Origin: Caldalkalibacillus mannanilyticus JCM 10596
Lineage (GTDB): Bacteria > Bacillota > Bacilli > Caldalkalibacillales > JCM-10596
DNA length: 64,000 nt
Reading direction: 5' to 3'
Assembly: GCF_000615945.1 (NCBI RefSeq)
Contig: NZ_BAMO01000004.1
Coordinates: 114,324 to 178,323, forward strand
Shown in pieces: positions 1 to 8,246 of the stretch. Under the pieces are notes generated by a model that worked only from the letters and a program-made list of their open reading frames with translations, did no database searches and had not been told where the DNA came from. Position 1 is the first letter of the stretch, and every line of letters begins with the position of its first letter. The position numbers and the translations under genes were made by a program.

Positions 1-39
1 AGTTTCTCAAGCAGTATGTTTTATAGATGAGTATAGTAC

Positions 40-905
40 CTAAAGAACGCTATCGATATGTTTATGACCAGCATATCGCGATACAACTTTACTTACGACC
101 AATATAAGAATGAACAGCCAGCATATCAAAAAGAATAGAGTTAGCAAAGGAAACAAACTGAGTTCGAAAATGGGGAAGCCGAGTAAGGTTTGAATACCAA
201 TACAAACAATGCAAAGAATCCAAGACACCCCAGCAGCATGTAGTAGTGCTTTCCCTTTATACCTATCTTGTTTCTCTAGTAACCAGGCGATGAGAGGAAC
301 GGTTTGTATCCCATGTAAAGCGAATCCATGGAGCCAAATGATATTTCCACTATCTCCCGTATACCTACTCTGAAGAGAACTAATCCATATTCCTGCTAAG
401 AAGCCGAGCATAGTTGTAATCATCCATAACGTATGCCTATGACTAGACCTGCTCTTTCCACTCTGAGCACTGATTGACGAAAGAAAAACAGAGCAAGTAA
501 GGAGTAGAAAATAACCATAATGACTGCCACAATTCCAAAAAACATGCCGAGTATCTGATCTAAAGTGGAGCCATACTGGGTAAATCGAGGATCAATTCCT
601 CTCAAATGCTGAATGGTTTCTAAACCATAGCTGTACATACTAGCAAGAAAATACGCCCACCGAAAAAATTGCTGAAATCTTTTGGATAACTGAGCAAAGG
701 GTAAGATGAGCGCAGTCGTTAATAAAAACATACCTAACGCCACATTAAAGGATACGGCTTTAGATAAATTTCCTTCCACCCCAATTTCAGCTCCAAACAA
801 TAGAATATACCCTTGACATAAAAGCCCCAGTAATAAGCCAAGTCCCCCTGTAGCTGCTAACAGCTTTTCTTTTTTTAATAAATCCAATACTTTCTCTAGC
901 ATCAT
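40..905 (-). pseudogene. multi-pass membrane protein, unknown function, probably one gene split by a frameshift near 420
   Basis: Two consecutive reading frames (to about 420, then 423-40) read as one hydrophobic protein of about 290 aa with roughly seven membrane segments. The first half has a motif LRGIDPRF in a loop; the second continues with IWLHGFALH. The frames meet in an ATGA overlap, but no ribosome binding site precedes the second ATG, so I favour one gene with a net 1-base loss over two coupled genes. I start it at the ATG at 905, behind AAGGGAG, rather than at the longer 956 start. I recognise no characterised family. A pair of genuinely coupled small membrane proteins remains possible. 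Confidence 0.5.
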
Positions 906-1077
906 GCCATCTCCCTTCATCTTCCAAATAGATCCTGTATCAAAAAGATACTTCATTTGGGCAAACTCTGGAAGTGAAATTCGTCATCGATCTGACGTGA
1001 CCTTAGTCACACCGTTTCACATCGGCACTTACTTTAACAGGAAAATGCGGATTTACAACGATAAGGAAATTCCAAAT

Positions 1078-1124
1078 TAAAAAGCCCAACTTCTCTGCAA
1101 AACAAAATAGAGAAAGTGAGCTTT
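1078..1124 (-). terminator. terminator-like hairpin after the DJ-1 gene
   Basis: On the minus strand an AAAAGC / GCTTTTT outer stem encloses an ACTTTCTCT / AGAGAAGT inner stem and is followed by a T-rich stretch. It lies about 60 bp downstream of the DJ-1/PfpI stop codon. The rest of 906-1183 shows no gene. Confidence 0.5.
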
Positions 1125-1183
1125 TCAGTTACTTCATTATTTTTATTTGAACTAATATAAAACTACTAAGTTGATTTTTTAGC

Positions 1184-1816
1184 TCAGCTATTTATTGAAT
1201 TCATTAACTGGAAGAAGTATTCAGGTTTATGAGTCTTATTTAGGTTATACCATGAATGTAATGTATCTGGTGCAAATACATCTAATTTTTTCAGTACTTC
1301 CATCGCAAATTCCAGAGGTGCTATTCCTGATGCAGTAACTAAATTCGCATCAGATACCGCAGATCCCACCTCATAGAACTTTTCTCCTTTATAGTTAGGA
1401 CATACCATTTTAGTGTATTCTAAATTATTACTTGTATGCTTTCTAGTATCTAAGTATCCCATATTCGCAAGGGCCTCATTTGCACCACAAATTGCAGCAA
1501 CAATAGTGCCAAGCTTTAAAGCTTGTCCAATTCTTTCCAAGATAGGTTGATGAATTTCTTCATTCCAAGTAGTCCCTCCTGGTAAAATTAAAAGATCTTT
1601 ACTCTCAAGAGTACATTCATCAAGGGAAATATCTGGTTTTATGCTCAGTCCTCCCATAGTAGTAATCATTTCTTTATTAGCTCCTACTGTAACTACTTTT
1701 AAAGGTACTAAATCTTTCTTGAAATATCTTCCTGAGTTTAGTTCAGCAATTAAATATCCATATTCCCAGTCCGACATTGTATTAAATACATATAGAAAAA
1801 CTTTTTTTGTTTGCAT
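1184..1816 (-). CDS. DJ-1/PfpI (type 1 glutamine amidotransferase-like) protein
   Basis: A 210-aa protein of the DJ-1/PfpI superfamily, resembling the YdeA-like type. The nucleophile elbow AAICGANEAL carries the conserved cysteine at about residue 110, preceded by the LLILPGG strand typical of the fold. Members are deglycases, chaperones or proteases; the substrate cannot be read from sequence. The ATG at 1816 is chosen because GGAG lies 9 bases upstream; the longer TTG start at 1831 overlaps that ribosome binding site. It lies just downstream of a WYL-type regulator on the same strand, so regulation by that protein is plausible. Confidence 0.85.
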   Translation of the reverse strand: MQTKKVFLYVFNTMSDWEYGYLIAELNSGRYFKKDLVPLKVVTVGANKEMITTMGGLSIKPDISLDECTLESKDLLILPGGTTWNEEIHQPILERIGQALKLGTIVAAICGANEALANMGYLDTRKHTSNNLEYTKMVCPNYKGEKFYEVGSAVSDANLVTASGIAPLEFAMEVLKKLDVFAPDTLHSWYNLNKTHKPEYFFQLMNSINS

Positions 1817-1855
1817 CCAATAACACTCCAATCACAATTGATATAGCTATTATAA

Positions 1856-1891
1856 TATAACTACCCTGACAGTTAACGTCAGGGTAGTTAT
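1856..1891. promoter_or_regulatory. perfect inverted repeat between the WYL regulator and the DJ-1 gene
   Basis: ATAACTACCCTGAC and its exact complement flank a 7-base centre. On the minus strand the repeat follows the regulator stop and is followed by TATTATAAT, a good -10 element for the DJ-1 gene, rather than a T-run. An operator is therefore as likely as a terminator. Confidence 0.45.
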
Positions 1892-2852
1892 CATACTTGA
1901 TGAAATTTTATTAATTCCGAAAGAACTTCAATAAGTCTTTTCTTAAGACTTATTGGCTCAATAACTTTAATAGATTTATTGTACGGTAAAAGTAAATAAG
2001 GTACATATGTATGTATCACATCTTTTTCAAGAAGAAAAACTGCTTGATTTGAAGTCCGTTCTTGTAAATAATGTCCTAAAAACCAATGTTGCAAATATCA
2101 GCCAATACACTTTTATCCCCATTAATAACCAAAGAAATAATCCCTTCCTTATCTTCTATAGTTGGAAGAAGATTTTTTATAAAAAAGTCACGTGCTGAAA
2201 AATTTTCTGGCCGGTTAAACTTATTTTCGGTTAGCATTAGACTTTCAATTCGATCTACTCTAAAACTACGGATATCATTCCTAAGATGACAAAATCCAAT
2301 CACATACCACTTATTATTCCAATAGATAATTCTGTACGGATCGACCAATCTATAATTTAATTGCTTTTCGCCACTTTTATGGTAAAGAATTTTTACTGAG
2401 TCCCCGTCAGCTAAGGCCTGCTCCAACTCCTTCAAAAAAGATTCCATAGAGAGAGAACTTAATCGACTTATTACTTCAAGACTAGTTAAATGTTGGTTTA
2501 TCTTTGTTTCCTGCTCTTGATTTGAGTATTTACTTAGTTTTGAAATGGCCCTATTTAGTGCTTCACCTCCATAATATCCGGCTTCTTCTGCAAAAACAGC
2601 AGCGTGAAATAGTGAAGTTTGCTCCTCAAAATCAAAAAAAAGAGGAGCCTCAATAAAATTGTTCAATAAAGTGTATCCACCGTTATGTCCTGGTTCTGAA
2701 ATTATAGGTACACCACTTGTTGAAATTGTATCAATATAACGATACACAGTCCTTATATTAATTTCTAACTTTTCTGAAATTTGTTTTGCAGTAATTTTTT
2801 CACCTGAACGAAGCATCCATAGAATTGCTAACATATTGTCAATTTTAGGCAT
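1891..2852 (-). pseudogene. YafY-type HTH/WYL transcriptional regulator, frameshifted near 2091
   Basis: The first frame (2852-2076) has an N-terminal HTH of about 55 aa and a WYL domain from about residue 150 (YRLVDPYRI, SFRVDRI). It breaks at LADIC. The remaining 65 aa, starting with QHWFLGHYL, continue in the next frame down to 1891. Restoring one C (TGCAAC back to TGCCAAC) joins the frames as LADICQHWFLG. The full length of about 320 aa is normal for the family. WYL regulators usually sense small ligands or nucleotides. The intact N- and C-terminal parts suggest a sequencing error. The likely target is the adjacent DJ-1/PfpI gene. Confidence 0.75.
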
Positions 2853-2915
2853 ATAATTCCACCTCTATATGAAATTTATTTTCTATTATTCAGTTCTAAT
2901 TTTTAGTATAACTCA

Positions 2916-2996
2916 TCAACTGTTCCTTTCCGATAGCTTTCTATACAATGAGGCCCTAGACACATTTGTGATTTCACAAATTTGATTTACAGTCCA
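2916..2996 (-). pseudogene. C-terminal tail of a serine recombinase (resolvase/invertase)
   Basis: Only about 26 codons remain, beginning WTVNQICEIT and ending in ASLYRKLSERNS before a stop. This is the HTH tail typical of Tn3-type resolvases and DNA invertases (consensus like EICEITGVSRASLYR). A TGA stop lies two codons upstream of this stretch, so the catalytic domain is gone. Together with the transposase tail near 3890 it marks a decayed Tn3-family insertion. The 382-base gap between 2853 and 3234 holds only this and the hairpin at 3014-3038. Confidence 0.6.
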
Positions 2997-3013
2997 ATTT
3001 CAAAAAACAAAAG

Positions 3014-3038
3014 ACGGTAGATATTATCACTCTACCGT
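3014..3038. terminator. hairpin of 8 bp stem
   Basis: ACGGTAGA and TCTACCGT flank a 9-base loop. On the minus strand the stem is followed by CTTTTGTTTTTTG, which would suit a terminator, but no minus-strand gene remains immediately upstream. It may be a relic of the transposon remnant. Confidence 0.35.
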
Positions 3039-3234
3039 AGTAACAAAAAAAGAAAAAGACGAACTGTACTTGACTTATCATTCTAATAATAATAAAGATA
3101 GACCACTTTCTGAGGTACCACAACATAGCTACAGAGTAATTAAATTCAACAATTAATTTTTTGAAAACAATCTACTGTTTTATAGTACACTGTTATAAAA
3201 GGTTGCAATAGGGCAAACAAGGAGGAATTTTCGC

Positions 3235-3648
3235 ATGAAGCGGATGATAATAGCACTGTTCATAGCCTTAGGATGCTGGGTTATCTATTCGTTTTTTCAA
3301 GCTCCTATTTGGAAAGGTGAATCTAAAAATAACAAATGGGAAGCTACATATTACCAAGACCTCTCATATAAAGATACTTGGGAAGGGGTCTTATATTGGA
3401 ATGGGCATGGCGAGGTTGTTTTGAAGTTTTTACAATTTATGGTTGACGATAAGGCAATTATTGAACGTAGTAATAATGACACCATTACAGATAAACTTTC
3501 ATTTATCGCCCTTGGGGAAAGACTAAACGAAAAGAGCGAGGTTAAAGTCGTAATAACGTGGCTAGATAATGAGAACAAAGAGGTTGTGGATGATATAATC
3601 ATCAGACCTCATAAGAGATTATTCATATTTCCAAATTTTAAAAAGTAA
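3235..3648 (+). CDS. membrane-anchored hypothetical protein
   Basis: A 137-aa protein with a clear N-terminal hydrophobic segment (residues 3-22) and no lipobox, so it is probably anchored with the rest outside. The soluble part (KGESKNNKWEATYY onwards) suggests a beta-rich domain; I recognise no family. AAGGAGGAATTTT before the ATG is a strong ribosome binding site. It sits between the resolvase tail and the Tn3 transposase tail, so it may be a passenger of that lost element. Confidence 0.65.
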   Translation: MKRMIIALFIALGCWVIYSFFQAPIWKGESKNNKWEATYYQDLSYKDTWEGVLYWNGHGEVVLKFLQFMVDDKAIIERSNNDTITDKLSFIALGERLNEKSEVKVVITWLDNENKEVVDDIIIRPHKRLFIFPNFKK

Positions 3649-3738
3649 CTTTTCTCTCAGACATCAAGAGAAAATAAACAAATAGAATTCCGAAAAACAT
3701 TCTCTTTGCTGGTTATACGTCGTGCATGAAAGAAGGGT

Positions 3739-3784
3739 AAAAAAGACATCAATCTAAGATAATTAGATCAATGTCTTTTATTTT
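3739..3784. terminator. strong bidirectional terminator
   Basis: AAAAGACAT and ATGTCTTTT pair outside an ATCTAA / TTAGAT inner stem, followed by TTATTTTATT. It ends the transcript of the 3235 gene. Confidence 0.75.
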
Positions 3785-3886
3785 ATTGAATAATTAAATC
3801 ATTGAAGCAAATTTTGGATTCTCTGCTCTCATTGTAGCTGGCACTCAGGTGAAGAAAGAGCAATTCTAGTCTTATGAAAAGGTTGA

Positions 3887-4010
3887 AATACCCTACATCT
3901 GACAAAAGCAGTTGAACACCAAAAAGATTTAGGTAATTTTAATGTAGATTTGTTGCATCATATGTCTCCTTTAGGCTGGGAGCATATCAATTTACTAGGA
4001 GAGGAGGCTT
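3887..4010 (+). pseudogene. C-terminal remnant of a Tn3-family transposase
   Basis: The frame reads NTLHLTKAVEHQKDLGNFNV and then SPLGWEHINLLGE, which matches the extreme C-terminus of Tn3-family TnpA proteins (consensus like SPLGWEHINLTGDY). An in-frame TGA lies directly upstream at the place where the family has tryptophan, and nothing recognisable as transposase precedes it. The frame runs on without a stop into the small HTH gene that follows. It is the second relic, after the resolvase tail, of one decayed transposon. Confidence 0.7.
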
Positions 4011-4018
4011 TAATAATT

Positions 4019-4207
4019 ATGAATACGTTTAACCTAAAAGAAGTAACAATGCTGTTGCACTCGAATGGTTTCAAATGTGACACAGAGATGGTAAGCCGTT
4101 GGATAAGTGAGGGGAATATTAAAGACACTGGAAACGGTGGAGCATATGAAGTTTTGGAGGAAGAAGTTTTCTTATTGCGTAACGGATGCAATTTAATTGA
4201 AGAATGA
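4019..4207 (+). CDS. small HTH-like protein
   Basis: A 62-aa protein, NTFNLKEVTMLLHSNGF followed by SRWISEGNIKDTG, has the spacing of an excisionase/MerR-like winged HTH. GGAGG 12 bases upstream supports the ATG at 4019. The frame also extends upstream into the transposase remnant, so a longer fused product is formally possible. Function unknown; it could be a small regulator of the DUF523 gene that follows 31 bases downstream. Confidence 0.5.
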   Translation: MNTFNLKEVTMLLHSNGFKCDTEMVSRWISEGNIKDTGNGGAYEVLEEEVFLLRNGCNLIEE

Positions 4208-4238
4208 AATACGATAGAATTAGATTGAGGTGATATCA

Positions 4239-4715
4239 ATGATATTAGTTAGCTCTTGTTTAGCAGGATTAGAGGTAAGATATAATGGTACGCATTGTTT
4301 AGATAAAAAGATACGCCAAATGATTGAAAAAAAACAAGCAATTACTGTGTGTCCAGAATTACTTGGTGGTTTTTCAACACCAAGAGAACCAGCTGAAATT
4401 GTTGGTGGTAATGGGGAAGATGTCCTTGATGGTAAGGCTAAAGTGATCGAAAAATCGGGTAGAGACGTTACAAAACTGTATATAAAAGGAGCTTATGCAA
4501 CGCTAAGAAAAGCTCAAGAGGTGGGCGCCACAGTAGTTATTCTTAAGGAATTTAGCCCCTCCTGCGGAAGTTCAATGATTTACAACGGTGAATTTAAAGG
4601 TAAGAAAATTGTTGGAAATGGAGTGACGACTGCCCTACTTGAAAGGAATGGAATTCAAGTAGTCTCAGAAGAGAGAATTACTGATTTTCTTGAGGAGAAA
4701 TTAAAAACCTCTTAA
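4239..4715 (+). CDS. DUF523 family protein
   Basis: A 158-aa protein of the DUF523 (YbbK-like) family. It shows the family signature SSCLAGLEVRYNG at the N-terminus, CPELLGG in the middle and SPSCGSS near residue 110, so the conserved cysteines are present. The biochemical role is not established. GAGGTGAT eight bases before the ATG at 4239 sets the start; an in-frame GTG at 4230 lies inside that site. Confidence 0.85.
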   Translation: MILVSSCLAGLEVRYNGTHCLDKKIRQMIEKKQAITVCPELLGGFSTPREPAEIVGGNGEDVLDGKAKVIEKSGRDVTKLYIKGAYATLRKAQEVGATVVILKEFSPSCGSSMIYNGEFKGKKIVGNGVTTALLERNGIQVVSEERITDFLEEKLKTS

Positions 4716-4782
4716 GCGAACATTGACATGATAAAATGATCAACTTTAAAAAAAACAAAATTTACAATGAATACATGTAAAC

Positions 4783-4822
4783 GATGTGAGAACCATTGAT
4801 ATTCTAATAGTTCTCACATCGA
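4783..4822. terminator. hairpin after the DUF523 gene
   Basis: CGATGTGAGAAC and its near-complement GTTCTCACATCG flank a loop of about 16 bases. There is no T-run on the plus strand, so it may be a weak terminator or a processing site. Confidence 0.4.
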
Positions 4823-4908
4823 GGTTAAGATAACCGCATTTTCCTGACGGTACCCCTTTAAGAAGAAATGGTTCGCGAAATGACGGTTCACCTGACTTAA
4901 CTTAATAA

Positions 4909-4961
4909 AAACAAAACTAGTTTACCATAATTGTTTTAAGGTAAACTAGTTTTGTTTTTAG
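4909..4961. terminator. bidirectional terminator between convergent genes
   Basis: AAAACAAAACTAGTTTACC and its exact complement flank a 13-base loop, ending in T-rich sequence on both strands. It separates the DUF523 gene from the convergent DUF418 gene. Confidence 0.85.
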
Positions 4962-4980
4962 ATCAAGACATACAAGAATA

Positions 4981-6168
4981 CTATGTTCTATAAGTGAACC
5001 TTCGCCATAGATTCTCCATAGGTCCAAATTTATACTTACGTAACCAAAAATGACTAATTACAATTTGAAAGGAAAAAATGACGATAGCTAATCCAAATCC
5101 CCAAAAATCATTCACCTGTCCAAACAATCCGAAACCATGACTATAAAATATCGTCGTGCAAATGATAGACTGCATGAGATAATTTGTAAAAGCCATTCTT
5201 CCTACAGGCTGAAAAATGCTGAAAACATTCCTCCAGCGTTTCGTTTGCAACAATAACACAATCGCTGTGATATAAAATATAGATAACACCGGTCCACTAA
5301 CGGTTTGGGCTATAAACTGGATCAAATAATGAGCCGAATCCTCTTGTGACAGATTTTGACCTCCCCATATCGTGAGCACAATGAGAGGTAAACCGATGAT
5401 AAAACTAAACAGACAAATCCGCTTGAGTAAGGCAATGTGTTGATGAACGTGTTCCACTATCCCACTCTTCCAAGCGTATACTCCTAATAAAAACATACCG
5501 AAAATCATTGGCATCATAAAAATATACCCTTGAGCAATAAAACTAATATCCGTTAAACGCTGTAAAAACACCTCATAGATCGTGCCTTCAGCATAATACT
5601 TAGTGGAATCAATGATGATTTGGTTTATATGAGGAGTAAATTGTTGGTTATCCAACTGGCTGAACAAGAAAAAAAGAGTAGGGCTAAAGATCAAGACAGG
5701 GATTGTCAGAAAACCAAAGGCCCATTTCAGAACGGTTTTCGCTTCCTTATTAATAAAAAACAGGAGTCCAAAACCTAGCAAAGAATAAACAGTTAATACA
5801 TCTCCATACCACACAAAGAAAAGATGCAAAAGTCCGATCAATAGCAAAAAACAGAGTCGGCGTTTAAACAATTTTTTGGCATCCACCTCTTTTTTCTGAG
5901 CTCTGGTAATAAACAGAATGAAGCCGATCCCAAATAGAAAGGAAAACATGGTAATAAACTTGAATTCAAAAAAAATCTGCACTATTAACTTAACCATGTG
6001 ATTTAGACGATCATCCCACCATTTTACCCCAATCATTTCCAAGTACAAATAGGGTGTAGAAAAATACTTCATATTCACAACGAGAATTCCGAACAAAGCA
6101 ATTCCTCTAAGAATATCTAACTCAATCATTCGTTCATTTTCTCTTGTTGGTTTTAGCTGTACACTCAT
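4981..6168 (-). CDS. DUF418 family membrane protein (YeiB-like)
   Basis: A membrane protein of about 395 aa. The N-terminus NERMIELDILRGIALFGIL is the hallmark of the DUF418/YeiB family, and the C-terminal DUF418 domain (GRMAFTNYLMQS, then FGPMENLWRR) is complete. About ten membrane segments can be counted. The ATG at 6168 is chosen because AAGGAG precedes it; the frame extends 29 codons further to a start overlapping the upstream gene by 4 bp. It is the last gene of the three-gene operon with the Fur-like box. DUF418 proteins are often linked to export or modification of small molecules, but no activity is proven. Confidence 0.85.
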   Translation of the reverse strand: MSVQLKPTRENERMIELDILRGIALFGILVVNMKYFSTPYLYLEMIGVKWWDDRLNHMVKLIVQIFFEFKFITMFSFLFGIGFILFITRAQKKEVDAKKLFKRRLCFLLLIGLLHLFFVWYGDVLTVYSLLGFGLLFFINKEAKTVLKWAFGFLTIPVLIFSPTLFFLFSQLDNQQFTPHINQIIIDSTKYYAEGTIYEVFLQRLTDISFIAQGYIFMMPMIFGMFLLGVYAWKSGIVEHVHQHIALLKRICLFSFIIGLPLIVLTIWGGQNLSQEDSAHYLIQFIAQTVSGPVLSIFYITAIVLLLQTKRWRNVFSIFQPVGRMAFTNYLMQSIICTTIFYSHGFGLFGQVNDFWGFGLAIVIFSFQIVISHFWLRKYKFGPMENLWRRFTYRT

Positions 6169-6251
6169 CTTCTCAACTCCTTTGAGTAAGTCTAAGAACA
6201 CACCCTCTCCTAAAGATACTGAAGATCTATAATCAGGAAAAGTGAATTTCG

Positions 6252-7346
6252 TCATAAAAGAATATGACTTTTGTCATGATGATTCTGATTGGGGTCAACC
6301 CAAAACACTTCCTCTTTCAAATGTGGATAGATTTCTTCCCAAGCAAATAATTGTTCAATATGGTAGATTCCTTTAGGATGTGAAAATTGATAGAGAGAGT
6401 CAGCAATATAGCTCGTCACAGCAGCTGTAACATTTGCTTCATATTCACCTTTTATCATGGTTTCTACTTGAAGCCCTTCACCCGATGCCGTTCTTCCTCT
6501 TCCTTCTACCTTAACCATGTAGAGAGGATCACCCATTTTGATGTTCCCCAACAAAGTCACTCCAAGAGATAGAGGCATGTACATAAGCCATCCTCTCCTT
6601 CTTAACCAAGCCATGCTTTCTGTAACAAGCTTTGAGTCTAAGCTCAATCGTGTTGACACTTTTGGGATATGGAGGGTTCTACTGAGAACATGCTGATCTG
6701 CAAAATTAAAACGATACGCCTTTCGCCACCCTATTTCATCTCCCCAAAATACCTTTTTGCCACTAGAAAAGCTGGCAACCTGTTCCTGCTGACCATGAAT
6801 CCATTGTATAAAATCTGTTCTGGCATTATGCAACGTCCATTCAATCGCTGCCTTCCCATGGTCATCCCCCATTCCAAGCATAATATAGATATTCAGTTCT
6901 TCTATTGAATATAACTGTTCCTTGATCCAGCGACTGAGCAAATTCGTCAAACCAGGAGCTAATCCAACACTTAATACTCCCGTCGCTCCTTTTTCTATAG
7001 CGTGGCTATTTAATTGCTCGATGGAAGACAGAAAAGAATATGAAGCAGAAATATCAATATAATCAATTCCTCTTTCCAGACACCCCTGCACAAATTGAGT
7101 ATCCAACTGATCTATACAGACTATAATGAGGCGAACCTGCTCAAATAAAGTCCAATCCACATCCTTCGTTACATCGATTTCGAGGGCTAAAACCCTCCCA
7201 TTGGTAGAGGAGCTAAATTGCTCTGCCTTTCTCTTGTTTCGTCCGGCTGCGTATACTTTACCAGGGTACTTATTCGCTAAAGATGTACATATTTTCTGAC
7301 CAACGTGTCCATATCCGCCTATAACAACAATATGATTTCTATGCAT
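6252..7346 (-). CDS. saccharopine dehydrogenase-like NAD(P)-binding protein
   Basis: A 364-aa protein starting with the Rossmann motif VIGGYGHVGQKIC (residues 6-18), followed by YAAGRNKRKAEQF and DYIDISASYSF, as in the saccharopine dehydrogenase/homospermidine synthase superfamily. The C-terminal part is the usual catalytic/dimerisation region. Substrate unknown. The ATG at 7346 follows AAGGAGTGAG. The methyltransferase upstream and the DUF418 gene downstream lie in the same operon, and the Fur-like box upstream suggests a role in an iron-repressed small-molecule pathway (inference). Confidence 0.8.
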   Translation of the reverse strand: MHRNHIVVIGGYGHVGQKICTSLANKYPGKVYAAGRNKRKAEQFSSSTNGRVLALEIDVTKDVDWTLFEQVRLIIVCIDQLDTQFVQGCLERGIDYIDISASYSFLSSIEQLNSHAIEKGATGVLSVGLAPGLTNLLSRWIKEQLYSIEELNIYIMLGMGDDHGKAAIEWTLHNARTDFIQWIHGQQEQVASFSSGKKVFWGDEIGWRKAYRFNFADQHVLSRTLHIPKVSTRLSLDSKLVTESMAWLRRRGWLMYMPLSLGVTLLGNIKMGDPLYMVKVEGRGRTASGEGLQVETMIKGEYEANVTAAVTSYIADSLYQFSHPKGIYHIEQLFAWEEIYPHLKEEVFWVDPNQNHHDKSHILL

Positions 7347-7371
7347 GAAGCTCACTCCTTTACAATTTGTT

Positions 7372-8106
7372 CTATTTTTTAAAAGCCATAAAACCATCTA
7401 TTAAATATGAACCAAAATAACGACTGATATCTGTAAAGCCACATTCTTCTAGCAAGGAATAAAGCTTCTCACTGCTAATTGGCTCCGTACTCTGACCAAT
7501 TGAATTCTTAAATTTAGCAAACTCTTCCTCACTCACCCCTTGTGACAGCATATGATTTTTCCATGCTGTCAATTGAACTTCAAACACAGCCTGATCTGGC
7601 TCACCATTCAGCGAGGCAAGAAAGAAGGGAGCTCCTGATTGAAGGCGTGAAGCGATCTCTCTTAATAATTGACGCTTTTCATTCATACCTTGAACAAAGT
7701 GCAGAACCAATAAACAAGTTGCTGCATCATAAATAGTTCCATCCGCACATTGGTCTAGTGTTCCTTGAAAGAAGCGAACTCGCTCCATGATATGCGACTC
7801 CTCAGCTCTTCGTTTTGCCATATCTAGCATGAGTTTCGATGAATCTACCGCAGTAAACCGCCAAAACGGATGATTTTGAGCTAATGAAACAAGTTCTTTC
7901 CCTCCACCAGCTCCAATAATTAATAACTCATTCGTGCTCCTAGAGGTATCGATGGCACTCTCCATCAAACGACCTGTTATGTCATGTAGGAGCTCATAGC
8001 CTGCAATTTTTCGTTTAATATTTTGATCGTAATCTAATACGATGGGGGCATCCCAGCTAAACTCTACGTTTTCTTCCATTCTTTGATCAGTTCTGTTTGT
8101 TTTCAT
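7372..8106 (-). CDS. class I SAM-dependent methyltransferase
   Basis: A 244-aa protein. The SAM motif I LLIIGAGGGKEL, motif II VDSSKLMLDMA and the later GTIYDAATCLLVLHF mark a class I methyltransferase. The ATG at 8106 follows GGGAGAAG; the longer frame reaches into the Fur-like box and is unlikely. It is the first gene of the operon with the saccharopine dehydrogenase-like and DUF418 genes. Target unknown. Confidence 0.85.
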   Translation of the reverse strand: MKTNRTDQRMEENVEFSWDAPIVLDYDQNIKRKIAGYELLHDITGRLMESAIDTSRSTNELLIIGAGGGKELVSLAQNHPFWRFTAVDSSKLMLDMAKRRAEESHIMERVRFFQGTLDQCADGTIYDAATCLLVLHFVQGMNEKRQLLREIASRLQSGAPFFLASLNGEPDQAVFEVQLTAWKNHMLSQGVSEEEFAKFKNSIGQSTEPISSEKLYSLLEECGFTDISRYFGSYLIDGFMAFKK

Positions 8107-8156
8107 GTGACTTCTCCCTTTTCTCTTTTCATTCTTCCTTTTTTCTAGTAATATAG

Positions 8157-8176
8157 TAATAATCATTCTCAATTAT
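8157..8176. promoter_or_regulatory. Fur-box-like site in a divergent promoter region
   Basis: TAATAATCATTCTCAATTA resembles the Fur consensus (GATAATGATTATCATTATC) and the similar sites at 14239, 14267, 35130 and 39768. It lies between the methyltransferase operon and the divergent GAF-LuxR gene and could control both. Confidence 0.55.
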
Positions 8177-8246
8177 AATTTAGGGGAGAAAGAATAGATA
8201 TCCCATAAACATGGGATTTCCCATAGGTGGAAAGGAGTCATCGATC

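Noticed and set aside
6169..6255. 29-codon N-terminal extension of the DUF418 protein
   Set aside because: The ATG at 6168 has its own ribosome binding site and matches the family start; the extension is not conserved-looking.
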